A stretch of 6,255 nucleotides of DNA from Saprospiraceae bacterium (GTDB lineage Bacteria; Bacteroidota; Bacteroidia; Chitinophagales; Saprospiraceae). The notes below the pieces were generated by a model that did not search any database, was not told the DNA's origin, and worked only from the letters and a program-made list of their open reading frames with translations. Of this stretch, positions 1 to 6,255 are shown piece by piece (within the stretch, counting starts at the first letter, position 1; each line of letters begins with the position of its first letter). The stretch lies in contig JALZVN010000183.1 in assembly GCA_023299965.1 (NCBI GenBank), positions 1-6,255 on the forward strand, written 5' to 3'. The translations under genes were made by a program, and so were the position numbers.

Positions 1-473
1 AAGAGTACGTCTCCTCCGATGATGTAGCCTTCCTGTTCATTGTAAAAAGATACGCTGGCGGGGGAGTGACCTGGGGTAAAGTGGATACTCAATGTAGTAT
101 CTCCAAATGTGATCGTGTCACCAGGCTTCAAAAAATGACGTGGCGCTGGGGATGGATTGGGATAGGGTATACCGTACATAGCGCAGACCTGTGGTGTAGA
201 CTCGAGTACGGGAATCTCGCCTTCATGAATCTCTAAATCTAGCTTATAGGTATCTGCTACGTACTTGTTGCCAAAGACATGGTCTAGGTGACAGTGGGTG
301 TTGAGCAGGCGCACAGGAGTGAGTCCATTGGCCTCGATATAGTCACTCAGTGTCTTGTCTTCTGCTGGCGAATTGTTGCCTGGATCGATGATGATGCACT
401 CTTTATTCTCATCCTGAATGAGATAGGTGTTTTCTGAAAAATCATTGAAGGTGAAAACGACAACAAGAGACAT
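1..473 (-). CDS. MBL-fold metallo-hydrolase, glyoxalase II-like (C-terminus off the left edge)
   Basis: Metallo-beta-lactamase-fold hydrolase resembling hydroxyacylglutathione hydrolase (glyoxalase II) and other small thioesterase-like MBL enzymes; probably cytoplasmic, as no signal peptide is seen. The 157 visible codons contain the metal-binding signature THCHLDH, with H60, H62, D64 and H65 as expected ligands, then the TPGHSPAS segment with H136, and GGDVL with the bridging D155. N-terminal FSENTYLI and IIIDPG (residues 12-32) are the usual first beta-strands. Relatives are about 210 residues, so roughly the last 50, including the final GHG-type ligand, lie beyond position 1. The ATG at 473-471 is preceded by an A/T-rich leader without a Shine-Dalgarno, normal for Bacteroidota. 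It is divergent from the large outer-membrane protein gene. My hand count gives about 48 % GC over 1-420, above the other genes. The fold is near certain; the substrate is not determinable. Confidence 0.93.
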   Translation of the reverse strand, partial: MSLVVVFTFNDFSENTYLIQDENKECIIIDPGNNSPAEDKTLSDYIEANGLTPVRLLNTHCHLDHVFGNKYVADTYKLDLEIHEGEIPVLESTPQVCAMYGIPYPNPSPAPRHFLKPGDTITFGDTTLSIHFTPGHSPASVSFYNEQEGYIIGGDVL

Positions 474-548
474 AAAATTTACGTTTTTATAGTAGTGAAT
501 CAAGCTAAAACCCTTTACAACATGGTGTTTTCGCTCATTTAGCTGCTG

Positions 549-556
549 CAAAGTTA
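549..556 (-). promoter_or_regulatory. Bacteroidota-type -7 promoter element for the MBL hydrolase gene
   Basis: Read on the minus strand this is TAACTTTG, a full match to the Bacteroidota sigma-ABfr -7 consensus TAnnTTTG. Transcription would start near 542, giving a leader of about 70 nt before the ATG at 473. About 20 bases upstream (around 577-582) there is only a poor match (TTTTAC) to the TTG -33 box. The perfect -7 match and its position make this the best promoter in the gap, but an 8-base motif with four fixed T/G positions can occur by chance. Confidence 0.5.
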
Positions 557-565
557 GATATAGGA

Positions 566-579
566 TACTGTTTACAGTA
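566..579. promoter_or_regulatory. 14-bp palindrome, candidate operator
   Basis: A perfect inverted repeat with 6-bp arms TACTGT and ACAGTA around a 2-base TT centre. It lies in the spacer just upstream of the -7 element of the leftward promoter, where a bound dimeric regulator would compete with or assist RNA polymerase. I do not recognise the motif as the site of a specific regulator. A 6-bp-arm palindrome in A/T-rich DNA may also be chance. Confidence 0.3.
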
Positions 580-663
580 AAATGTAGAGAATTATTATTC
601 ATTTCATCCTTCTCGAGTACCCATATTTACCCACTGTGGTTATTATTAGTGCAATATATATGC

Positions 664-671
664 TAATTTAA
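664..671 (+). promoter_or_regulatory. Weak -7-like element upstream of the outer-membrane fusion gene
   Basis: TAATTTAA matches the first six positions of TAnnTTTG but not the last two. It would place transcription start near 678, about 50 nt before the ATG at 729. No convincing TTG -33 box is present 19-21 bases upstream. It is the best rightward candidate in the gap, offered at low confidence. Confidence 0.2.
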
Positions 672-728
672 GGGCATTTGTTGCACGTATACCCTCAAAG
701 GGACATTGAATTTTAAAAACCATAAGTG

Positions 729-3700
729 ATGGCATTCAGGCAAAAAATAACTTTCCTATTTCTATTCCTCTTTTGCATAGGAGGGCTAACTGCTCAAACC
801 AATACTGTAGAGTTTGGAAAAAATAGAGTGCAGTATCATGACGATTTTGATCAATGGCTACAATATGAGACTGCCAACTTTGTTACCTACTGGTACGGAA
901 AAGCTCAAAATGTAGGACAGGCTGCTGTACAATTGGCAGAACTGGATCACGATGAAATACAAGGTATACTCGAACACAGAATCAACGATAAAATAGAGCT
1001 GATCGTGTATGGAGATATCACAGATCTGAAACAATCTAATATAGGATCTGAAGAAGCCTTCATCAATAACGCCGGACAAACTAAGATCGTAGGGAATAAG
1101 GTTTTTATTTATTTTAACGGAGATCACAATCATCTGCGTAAGCAAATAAGAGAGGGGATCGCCTCTGTATATCTCAATGCTATGCTCTTTGGGTCTAACA
1201 TACAGGAGATCGTGCAGAATGCTGTGATGCTCAACTTACCGGAATGGTTTAAAGATGGATTGGTTGCTTACATCGGAGAGTCATGGAATACTGATCTGGA
1301 CAACTCTTTGAAAGACATTATAGAGAGTGAGGATTTTGAGGGATTCAGAAGAGAGGTAGAAAAGCATCCTTACTTGATCGGACAATCCCTTTGGTTTTAT
1401 ATGAGTGAAAACTATGGGAAGTCTACCGTATCTAATCTTCTATATCTGACAAGAATCAATAGATCTGTTGAAAGTGGATTTCTCTATGTACTGGGTAATT
1501 CATTTGACCGAACGGTTAAGGAGTGGGAAAGCTTTTTTAAGAGTCGATATGTTCGAGATGAAGACAATCGCATGACCGAATTAGGACAAGAATTGTTGAT
1601 CAAAAATAAACGCAACTCTCCGTATAGCAATCTCAAGCTGAGTCCCAATGGGCAACATCTTGCTTATGTACAAAATGAAATCGGTAAGATAAAAGTATAT
1701 GTATATGACTTGCTAAGTGATACTAAGGAGGTCGTGTTTAAAACTGGATTTAGAAATGCATTTCAGGCTACAGACTACAATTATCCATTACTAGCTTGGA
1801 AACCTAATGGTGCAGAGCTATCTATACTCTATGAGAATCGAGATGTAGCTTATTTTCATACTATTGATATCGCTACGAAACTCAATACTACGGAGCCATT
1901 AGATCCTCAGTATATGCGTGTTTTGAGCATGGACTATTTCAATAATTCTGAGTTGGTGATGTCCGCTATAGTAAGTGGATATTCGGATTTGTTTATCTAT
2001 CAAACCCTTAACCGACAAACGCAGCGTATCACTCAGGATTATCATGATGACCTAGATGTGAGTGTCGTCAATACGGGCAATAAGCTAGGGGTACTCTTTG
2101 CCTCTAATCGTACAGATCTGCTAATCAAACCTGAAAAGTTAGACACGCTACTGCCTCTCAATAAGATGGATATCTGGTATTATGATTTAGCCAATAAGGG
2201 GAGTGAACTCATCCGGGTTACGGATACTCCTCTCGCTAATGAAAGACAACCTATAGGGATAGATACTACTTACTTTTCGTACTTGAGTGATGAGACAGGC
2301 ATCAGAAATAGATACACTGGGCAATTTGAAGACTACATTGCTTATTACAATCAACGTATCACCTTTACAGATGATACTGAAATTCTTATCCCTCAAGATT
2401 CTGTATTAGAAAGACTAGACTCTACGCTTGTAAAAGATATCAGTATAGAACCGCTATACAAACAAAGGGCTATCACGCAAGTCAACTCTAACTATCATAG
2501 AAGTATCTGGCTACAAGATATAGTCTCCAGTCAAGCGATAAGTGCTATTACTGTAGATGGGAAATACAAAATATTTAAACAGACGTATTCTCCTACCGAA
2601 GTGGCCAACCCGGACAATACGCTTTTCATAAAACAGATTGAGCAGTTTGGTGGCGTATCCGGCTTTTCACTACAAGAAAATACTTCTTTTGATAATCCAG
2701 TCTTGATTAAATCTGAGGACGAATCGGAAGAGGAAGAAGTGGTTATAGATCAGGAAGAAGAAATAGATATTGATAATTATTCATTTCAAAGTGAATTTGA
2801 TGAGGAAGAGGAAGCAGCCATCATTGACCCAGACTCCGAAGAAGGTGAAGTAGCGTTTGAGGAAGAAACTTTGTTTGCAGAAAATCCAGCTAAAAAGAAA
2901 AAAGAGATTGTAAAGTTCAAATCGGCTAGAATCACTGCCTACAGAGTGCGGTTTAGAACAGATTTTATCACTACAAATCTGGATAACAATATCTTATTTG
3001 ACGGGCTAAATACTTATTCTGGAGATGATAACACGTTTACTACTCCACCTCCTGGCATTCTACTAAAAACGAATTTTAAAGATCTATTTGAGGATTATGA
3101 GTTGGAAGGAGGTGTGCGACTACCTACAACATTCAATGGCTCTGAGTTTTTCTTAATCTTTGACTCAAAGAAGAAATTACTGGATAAGCGATTTGCCGCT
3201 TACCGCCGAGTAAGAAGAGAAAGTCAAAATGCGATCAATACCACGATGAATAGACCTCGTGAAGAATTTATCACTACACTAGGGCAATACGAAGTGCGTT
3301 ATCCTTTAGACATTTTCACTAGTATCCGTGCACGAGCTACCTTAAGAAATGATAGAGTTTCGGATTTAGCTACGGATGTAATAACGCTAAATACCCCTAC
3401 TATAAATCAACAAAGAATAGGATTGCGTCTTGAATATGTTTTTGATAACACTTTAGATGTATCTATAAATATCAAAAATGGTACTCGATACAAGTTGTTT
3501 GCGGAGGTAGTAAGAAGATTTAGCCTTTCGATAGATGATGAGTTGGATTTTGATGTTGGAAGTGGATTCTTAAATGTGATTGGGATAGATGCTCGACACT
3601 ACCAAAGGTTGGATAAACACTCTATACTCGCTATACGTCTAGCTGGATCAACTTCTTTTGGACAAGAAAAAATCTTGTTCTTCTTAGGAGGTACGGACAA

Positions 3701-4184
3701 TTGGTTATTTAATCAATTCAACAACGACATCCCTATCCCATCTGAAGCAAACAACAATTTTGCGTTTCAAACTTTAGCGACCAACCTGCGTGGTTTTGAT
3801 CAAAATATCAGAAATGGAAATTCTTATGCGTTGATAAACGCTGAATTTAGAGTCCCAATATTTAGATACTTTTCGCGACGTGCGATCAGAAATAATTTCT
3901 TGCGAAACTTCCAACTGGTTGCTTTTGGAGATGTCGGTACGGCGTGGTCTGGTTCTGATCCTTTCAGCACAGACAATCCACTCAACATCGTTGATCTAAG
4001 TGTGCCGGGTAATCCTGTGGAAGTGAGAGTTAACTTCTTTAGAGATCCTATTGTGGCTGGCTATGGAGTCGGCGCAAGAGCAGTATTATTTGGATATTTC
4101 CTACGTCTAGACTATGCAAAGGGAGTGGAGACTGGTCAAGTGCAAGATGGTCAATTCTATCTTTCTTTAGGAACGGACTTTTGA
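729..4184 (+). CDS. Outer-membrane fusion protein: pseudo-peptidase MA-like + TolB-type propeller + Omp85/BamA barrel
   Basis: A 1151-residue secreted protein. ATG 729 is chosen because an in-frame TAA at 723-725 leaves only GTG 726 or ATG 729 as start. Residues 1-22 form a signal peptide (MAFRQK, hydrophobic core, cleavage after LTA22). Residues about 25-290 resemble a peptidase-MA/gluzincin-like domain, with LPEWFKDGLVAYIGESW at 170-186, but the expected HExxH is R141-E-G-I-A145, so it is probably inactive. Residues about 290-560 look like a TolB/PD40 beta-propeller (LSPNGQHLAY 304-313, LAWKPNG 355-361, DIWYYDL 481-487, SDETGIRNRY 520-529). Residues 662-718 are a linker with 28 Asp/Glu in 57 and no Lys/Arg, then AKKKKE at 721-726. 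From about 735 to the end is an Omp85-type barrel, with the LRGF motif at 1020-1023 (the L6 VRGF motif of BamA/FhaC) and a terminal Phe (LSLGTDF). No POTRA repeats are seen. Likely periplasm plus outer membrane; substrate and role unknown. Such genes are often labelled TolB or surface-antigen proteins. Confidence 0.88.
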   Translation: MAFRQKITFLFLFLFCIGGLTAQTNTVEFGKNRVQYHDDFDQWLQYETANFVTYWYGKAQNVGQAAVQLAELDHDEIQGILEHRINDKIELIVYGDITDLKQSNIGSEEAFINNAGQTKIVGNKVFIYFNGDHNHLRKQIREGIASVYLNAMLFGSNIQEIVQNAVMLNLPEWFKDGLVAYIGESWNTDLDNSLKDIIESEDFEGFRREVEKHPYLIGQSLWFYMSENYGKSTVSNLLYLTRINRSVESGFLYVLGNSFDRTVKEWESFFKSRYVRDEDNRMTELGQELLIKNKRNSPYSNLKLSPNGQHLAYVQNEIGKIKVYVYDLLSDTKEVVFKTGFRNAFQATDYNYPLLAWKPNGAELSILYENRDVAYFHTIDIATKLNTTEPLDPQYMRVLSMDYFNNSELVMSAIVSGYSDLFIYQTLNRQTQRITQDYHDDLDVSVVNTGNKLGVLFASNRTDLLIKPEKLDTLLPLNKMDIWYYDLANKGSELIRVTDTPLANERQPIGIDTTYFSYLSDETGIRNRYTGQFEDYIAYYNQRITFTDDTEILIPQDSVLERLDSTLVKDISIEPLYKQRAITQVNSNYHRSIWLQDIVSSQAISAITVDGKYKIFKQTYSPTEVANPDNTLFIKQIEQFGGVSGFSLQENTSFDNPVLIKSEDESEEEEVVIDQEEEIDIDNYSFQSEFDEEEEAAIIDPDSEEGEVAFEEETLFAENPAKKKKEIVKFKSARITAYRVRFRTDFITTNLDNNILFDGLNTYSGDDNTFTTPPPGILLKTNFKDLFEDYELEGGVRLPTTFNGSEFFLIFDSKKKLLDKRFAAYRRVRRESQNAINTTMNRPREEFITTLGQYEVRYPLDIFTSIRARATLRNDRVSDLATDVITLNTPTINQQRIGLRLEYVFDNTLDVSINIKNGTRYKLFAEVVRRFSLSIDDELDFDVGSGFLNVIGIDARHYQRLDKHSILAIRLAGSTSFGQEKILFFLGGTDNWLFNQFNNDIPIPSEANNNFAFQTLATNLRGFDQNIRNGNSYALINAEFRVPIFRYFSRRAIRNNFLRNFQLVAFGDVGTAWSGSDPFSTDNPLNIVDLSVPGNPVEVRVNFFRDPIVAGYGVGARAVLFGYFLRLDYAKGVETGQVQDGQFYLSLGTDF
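4167..4184. other. Convergent 3' overlap of two coding regions
   Basis: The last five codons and stop of the rightward barrel gene (LGTDF, TGA at 4182-4184) share 18 bp with the last codons and stop of the leftward lipoprotein gene (TAA on the minus strand at 4169-4167). There is no intergenic space, and I see no strong hairpin plus U-tract nearby for either strand, so any terminators must lie inside the opposing gene. Confidence 0.9.
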
Positions 4185-5099
4185 TATAGGAATAAACACC
4201 AGCTGAGCGGGATTCTCTTTGCCTTCGCTAGAGATGTACAAGTTGCCTAAGGGGTCAAAACAAATCCCCTCTGGTTGTTCAAATATCTTCTTATCTAATT
4301 TCCGTAAATACACTAGAGCTTTGCTTTCTCTATTATATACTAGAAGGCATTTACTCTTGGACGACAAGACGTATATATCTTCTGTAAAAGGGTGAATAGC
4401 TAAACCCGATGGTCCCAAATGAAGATAATTTAAATCTGGATTCATAATTTTCCTAAACTTATCAATTGCTTCCTCTTCGGAATAATGACTTGCTATATAG
4501 TTTTTAAGCTCTTCTCTTTTGATGACTAAAAAAGGCTTATCAGACATTTCCTTAGTATCCATATCGAATCGAAAAACACATCTTGAATTTCCATCTTCAT
4601 GGTCTGTATGCTCTTTACAGCTCACCAATAAGCCATTGGATACTGGATCATAGGTCAAGCCTTCAAGGTCGTATTCTTTTTTCAAGTTGCCTTTTATTTT
4701 ATTAAGCTTCTTGTCAAAATTTCCATCCATTAATTCATAAATGGTCCCACTACTTTTCAAAATATAAATGTGTCCATTCTGTGTAGTGATGCCTTCATAA
4801 TCACCATCCTTGTGAAATTTATTTTTGGATAAGACACTTCCATTGTTTTTATCCAGTTCATAAACCAAGCCTTTTTCATCTTGTACCGCTAGCAGTACAT
4901 GCCTCTCTGTGTCATAGGTAAGCCCTGAAACTTCTTGTAACTCAGTTGATAGAGGGTATGCTTCTAATTGTGAAAAGTTATACGGAAATACACTTTTTTC
5001 TTTAGAGCTCTCCTCTTGTAAGGCTACTCTTCCCACTTTACAAGATGAAAACATAAGGACCACTAACACACTAAAAAGTAAATATCTAAACCAAATCAT
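4167..5099 (-). CDS. SdiA-regulated-domain (YjiK-like) beta-propeller lipoprotein
   Basis: A 310-residue predicted lipoprotein. Residues 1-19 are a hydrophobic signal ending in LMFSSC, so C20 should be lipidated. The following residues KVGR are not the acidic export signal that sends Bacteroidota lipoproteins to the cell surface, so a periplasm-facing location is more likely. Residues about 40-305 match the pattern of the SdiA-regulated domain, a beta-propeller related to the phytase-like/NHL group. Blade-start motifs recur at 56-60 (EVSGL), 101-104 (YEGI), 145-148 (LEGL), 230-233 (PSGL) and 276-279 (PEGI), about 43-46 residues apart with one double interval of about 85. A charged, helix-like insert lies at about 194-222. 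The biochemical role of this family is not established. The ATG at 5099-5097 overlaps the end of the upstream TPR gene by 14 bp, so the two are in one operon; no good Shine-Dalgarno is present. The 3' end overlaps the convergent barrel gene. Confidence 0.85.
   Translation of the reverse strand: MIWFRYLLFSVLVVLMFSSCKVGRVALQEESSKEKSVFPYNFSQLEAYPLSTELQEVSGLTYDTERHVLLAVQDEKGLVYELDKNNGSVLSKNKFHKDGDYEGITTQNGHIYILKSSGTIYELMDGNFDKKLNKIKGNLKKEYDLEGLTYDPVSNGLLVSCKEHTDHEDGNSRCVFRFDMDTKEMSDKPFLVIKREELKNYIASHYSEEEAIDKFRKIMNPDLNYLHLGPSGLAIHPFTEDIYVLSSKSKCLLVYNRESKALVYLRKLDKKIFEQPEGICFDPLGNLYISSEGKENPAQLVFIPISKVRS
5086..5099 (-). other. 14-bp stop/start overlap suggesting translational coupling
   Basis: On the minus strand the lipoprotein ATG (5099-5097) lies 14 bp inside the end of the TPR gene, whose TAG is at 5088-5086, in a different frame. 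The bases before this ATG lack a purine-rich Shine-Dalgarno. This is a usual sign of a shared transcript and possible coupling by ribosomes terminating on the TPR gene. Confidence 0.75.
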
Positions 5100-6255
5100 T
5101 TATTCTTGCTTTTATACCAAAATGGGGTGTTTTATTGTACAAACTTTTTACCTCATCAATCGCTGTTTGCTTTACTGAAGGTTTTACTTTGCTCAGCTGC
5201 CAGTATGCATCAGCTTTGAGCTGGTTGTTTTTAGATTCGTTTACTATCACCTCCAGAGCACTTTGTGCCTCGATGATTTTATTCTGCGCAACCCATACGC
5301 GAGCTTGTCTTAGTTGAACTCCAAATTTGTCTTCAAGCTCTTCATGAGTTTGTAGAAAGTCTAACTTTTGCTGCGCCTTATTTATTTCATCTTGAGAAAG
5401 GTTTATATCTATTTGCCATAAAGAGGCCTCTTCTACTGAAGGGAAATATTTCATTTTTTCTGCTAATTCTATGCACTTGCCAAATGAAATATCCGCTTCT
5501 TGATAATTAGACTCATAATAATACACTTGCCCCAAGGAGATGTAGGCTTTTGTGGTTCCTTTGAGATAATTTAATTCCTCAGAAGAAGCAAGTTGTTCAG
5601 AAATATATTGTTTAGCTTCTTCAAATTCTCCGGTTGCAATGAGCAATTCTCCCATCATTCCGTTGACAATAGCAATACCACGCTTATCGCCTAATTCTTT
5701 ACATAGTTTCAAATCAATGGTGTACAACTCCAAGGCTTTCGCATAATTGCCCCTCTGTTGATATATATTACCAAGGCAGCCTATGGCAATAGCTTCCATT
5801 TGCTTGTTGCCCAATTCATGACTGAGTTCATACCCTTTCTCATAATGAGGCAATGCCTTTTTATGCTTACTCATAGCGCTATATACAATCCCAATATTTG
5901 TATTAAGAACAGCCATACCATTCTTATCCCCTCGTTTTTCACAAAGCGCTAACTGTTCTTTTTGACAAGCGATTGCCTTATCATAATGAGATTGATTCAT
6001 GTAGGTCAAGCCTAAGTTACTCACTATCTGTGTCACTGTAAACGTATCTCTAAAGTCTTTGGCTAGCACTATGCTCTGCTCAAAGTAGGAACGTGCATTT
6101 TCATAGTCGCCTTGTCGGAAAAACAAATCCCCCAAATTGCCATATGCTTTAAACAGACCTATTTCATCTTTGAAATCTTTGAAAATTTTCATCGCCGACT
6201 CTAAAACGAATCTAGCTTCTGTATAATCTCCTTGTAGCACGAGCAACTTCCCTAG
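5086..6255 (-). CDS. Tetratricopeptide-repeat protein (N-terminus off the right edge)
   Basis: A 389-codon fragment, open to the right edge. The TTG at 6246-6244 falls inside a repeat and is not the true start. Numbering from the edge, residues 1-273 hold seven TPR units of the 40-residue type: a first one missing its opening residues (1-33), then six exact 40-mers beginning at 34, 74, 114, 154, 194 and 234. Each has the pattern N/xLGxxYxxxGxYxxAxxxxxxxLxLxxxxGDKxG, close to TPR_12/LGN- or Rap-type repeats. A degenerate helical repeat region follows (about 274-350), then a short tail with SLYNKTPHFGIKARINDL. Such repeats form a superhelical surface for binding peptides or proteins, so this is an adaptor or the C-terminal part of a larger signalling protein such as a TPR-linked kinase or cyclase; the missing N-terminus would decide. 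Localisation cannot be called. It is the upstream partner of the lipoprotein gene, overlapping it by 14 bp. Confidence 0.88.
   Translation of the reverse strand, partial: LGKLLVLQGDYTEARFVLESAMKIFKDFKDEIGLFKAYGNLGDLFFRQGDYENARSYFEQSIVLAKDFRDTFTVTQIVSNLGLTYMNQSHYDKAIACQKEQLALCEKRGDKNGMAVLNTNIGIVYSAMSKHKKALPHYEKGYELSHELGNKQMEAIAIGCLGNIYQQRGNYAKALELYTIDLKLCKELGDKRGIAIVNGMMGELLIATGEFEEAKQYISEQLASSEELNYLKGTTKAYISLGQVYYYESNYQEADISFGKCIELAEKMKYFPSVEEASLWQIDINLSQDEINKAQQKLDFLQTHEELEDKFGVQLRQARVWVAQNKIIEAQSALEVIVNESKNNQLKADAYWQLSKVKPSVKQTAIDEVKSLYNKTPHFGIKARINDLV
5437..6255 (-). repeat. Tandem 120-bp coding repeat units (40-residue TPRs)
   Basis: Six consecutive full units of exactly 40 codons plus a partial first unit, with no insertions between them. 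Similarity is at protein level (conserved LG, Y, G-Y, A-L and GDK-G positions); the DNA is well diverged, so this is an old repeat array rather than a recent expansion. Confidence 0.85.

Larger units (their letters stand above)
474..728. other. Divergent intergenic region
   Basis: A 255-bp A/T-rich gap between two divergent start codons. I see no open frame of useful length on either strand and no tRNA or structured RNA. It holds a well-matched -7 element for the leftward gene, a 14-bp palindrome next to it, and a weak -7-like element for the rightward gene. Both leaders lack Shine-Dalgarno sequences. Confidence 0.8.

Noticed and set aside
692..702. CCCT-CAA-AGGG hairpin in the leader of the barrel gene
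   Set aside because: The stem is only 4 bp with a 3-base loop and no U-tract; too weak to call an attenuator, terminator or riboswitch part.
858..1145. Minus-strand open frame of 95 codons
   Set aside because: It lies wholly inside the barrel gene, antisense to its signature-bearing N-terminal domain, and its translation shows no recognisable domain.
2187..2396. Minus-strand open frame of 69 codons
   Set aside because: Antisense to the propeller region of the barrel gene; no recognisable protein features and no promoter or start context.
4133..4156. Short direct repeat GGTCAA near the 3' end of the barrel gene
   Set aside because: Two 6-base copies within coding sequence for V-Q-D-G-Q type residues; explained by codon use, with no site function evident.
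5135..5317. Plus-strand open frame of 60 codons with a hydrophobic, Cys-rich translation
   Set aside because: Antisense to the TPR gene; the composition follows from reverse-reading TPR codons, and there is no independent start signal.
5758..5952. Plus-strand open frame of 64 codons
   Set aside because: Antisense to the TPR repeats; no recognisable protein features.
6244..6246. TTG as the start codon of the TPR gene
   Set aside because: The frame stays open to the window edge and the preceding codons (L-G-K) complete the first TPR, so the gene begins outside the window.

Overview
The window reads as a stretch of ordinary chromosome from a member of the Bacteroidota (Flavobacteriia/Cytophagia/Saprospiria-like; I cannot go lower). 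The grounds are the type of MBL-fold hydrolase, a TAnnTTTG-type promoter element, A/T-rich leaders without Shine-Dalgarno sequences, moderate to low GC (about 35-42 % in the rows sampled, about 48 % in the first gene), and a large outer-membrane protein whose domain mix I associate with this phylum. No RNA genes, insertion sequences, CRISPR arrays or phage genes are visible.

Layout. (1) 1-473, minus: N-terminal three quarters of a glyoxalase-II-like metallo-beta-lactamase-fold hydrolase, cut by the left edge. (2) 474-728: divergent intergenic region with a good Bacteroidota -7 element for the hydrolase, a 14-bp palindrome beside it, and only a weak promoter candidate for the rightward gene. 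(3) 729-4184, plus: a 1151-residue secreted protein joining a degenerate peptidase-MA (gluzincin)-like domain, a TolB/PD40-type beta-propeller, a very acidic linker and a C-terminal Omp85/BamA-type barrel. (4) 4167-5099, minus: a lipoprotein with an SdiA-regulated (YjiK-like) beta-propeller, convergent with the barrel gene and overlapping it by 18 bp. (5) 5086-6255, minus: a TPR protein with 40-residue repeats, whose N-terminus lies beyond the right edge. Its stop overlaps the lipoprotein start by 14 bp, so genes 5 and 4 form a co-transcribed and probably translationally coupled pair.

How they may work together. The large fusion protein should span periplasm and outer membrane, with propeller and pseudo-peptidase in the periplasm and the barrel in the membrane. 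No POTRA domains are apparent, so it is not a standard BamA. The lipoprotein could share the envelope with it, but convergent orientation means they are not one operon, and a functional link is only a guess. The MBL hydrolase is probably an unrelated cytoplasmic housekeeping enzyme.

The most noteworthy item is the pseudo-peptidase/propeller/Omp85 fusion. I see no clear sign of a multi-gene defence, mobile or secretion system.
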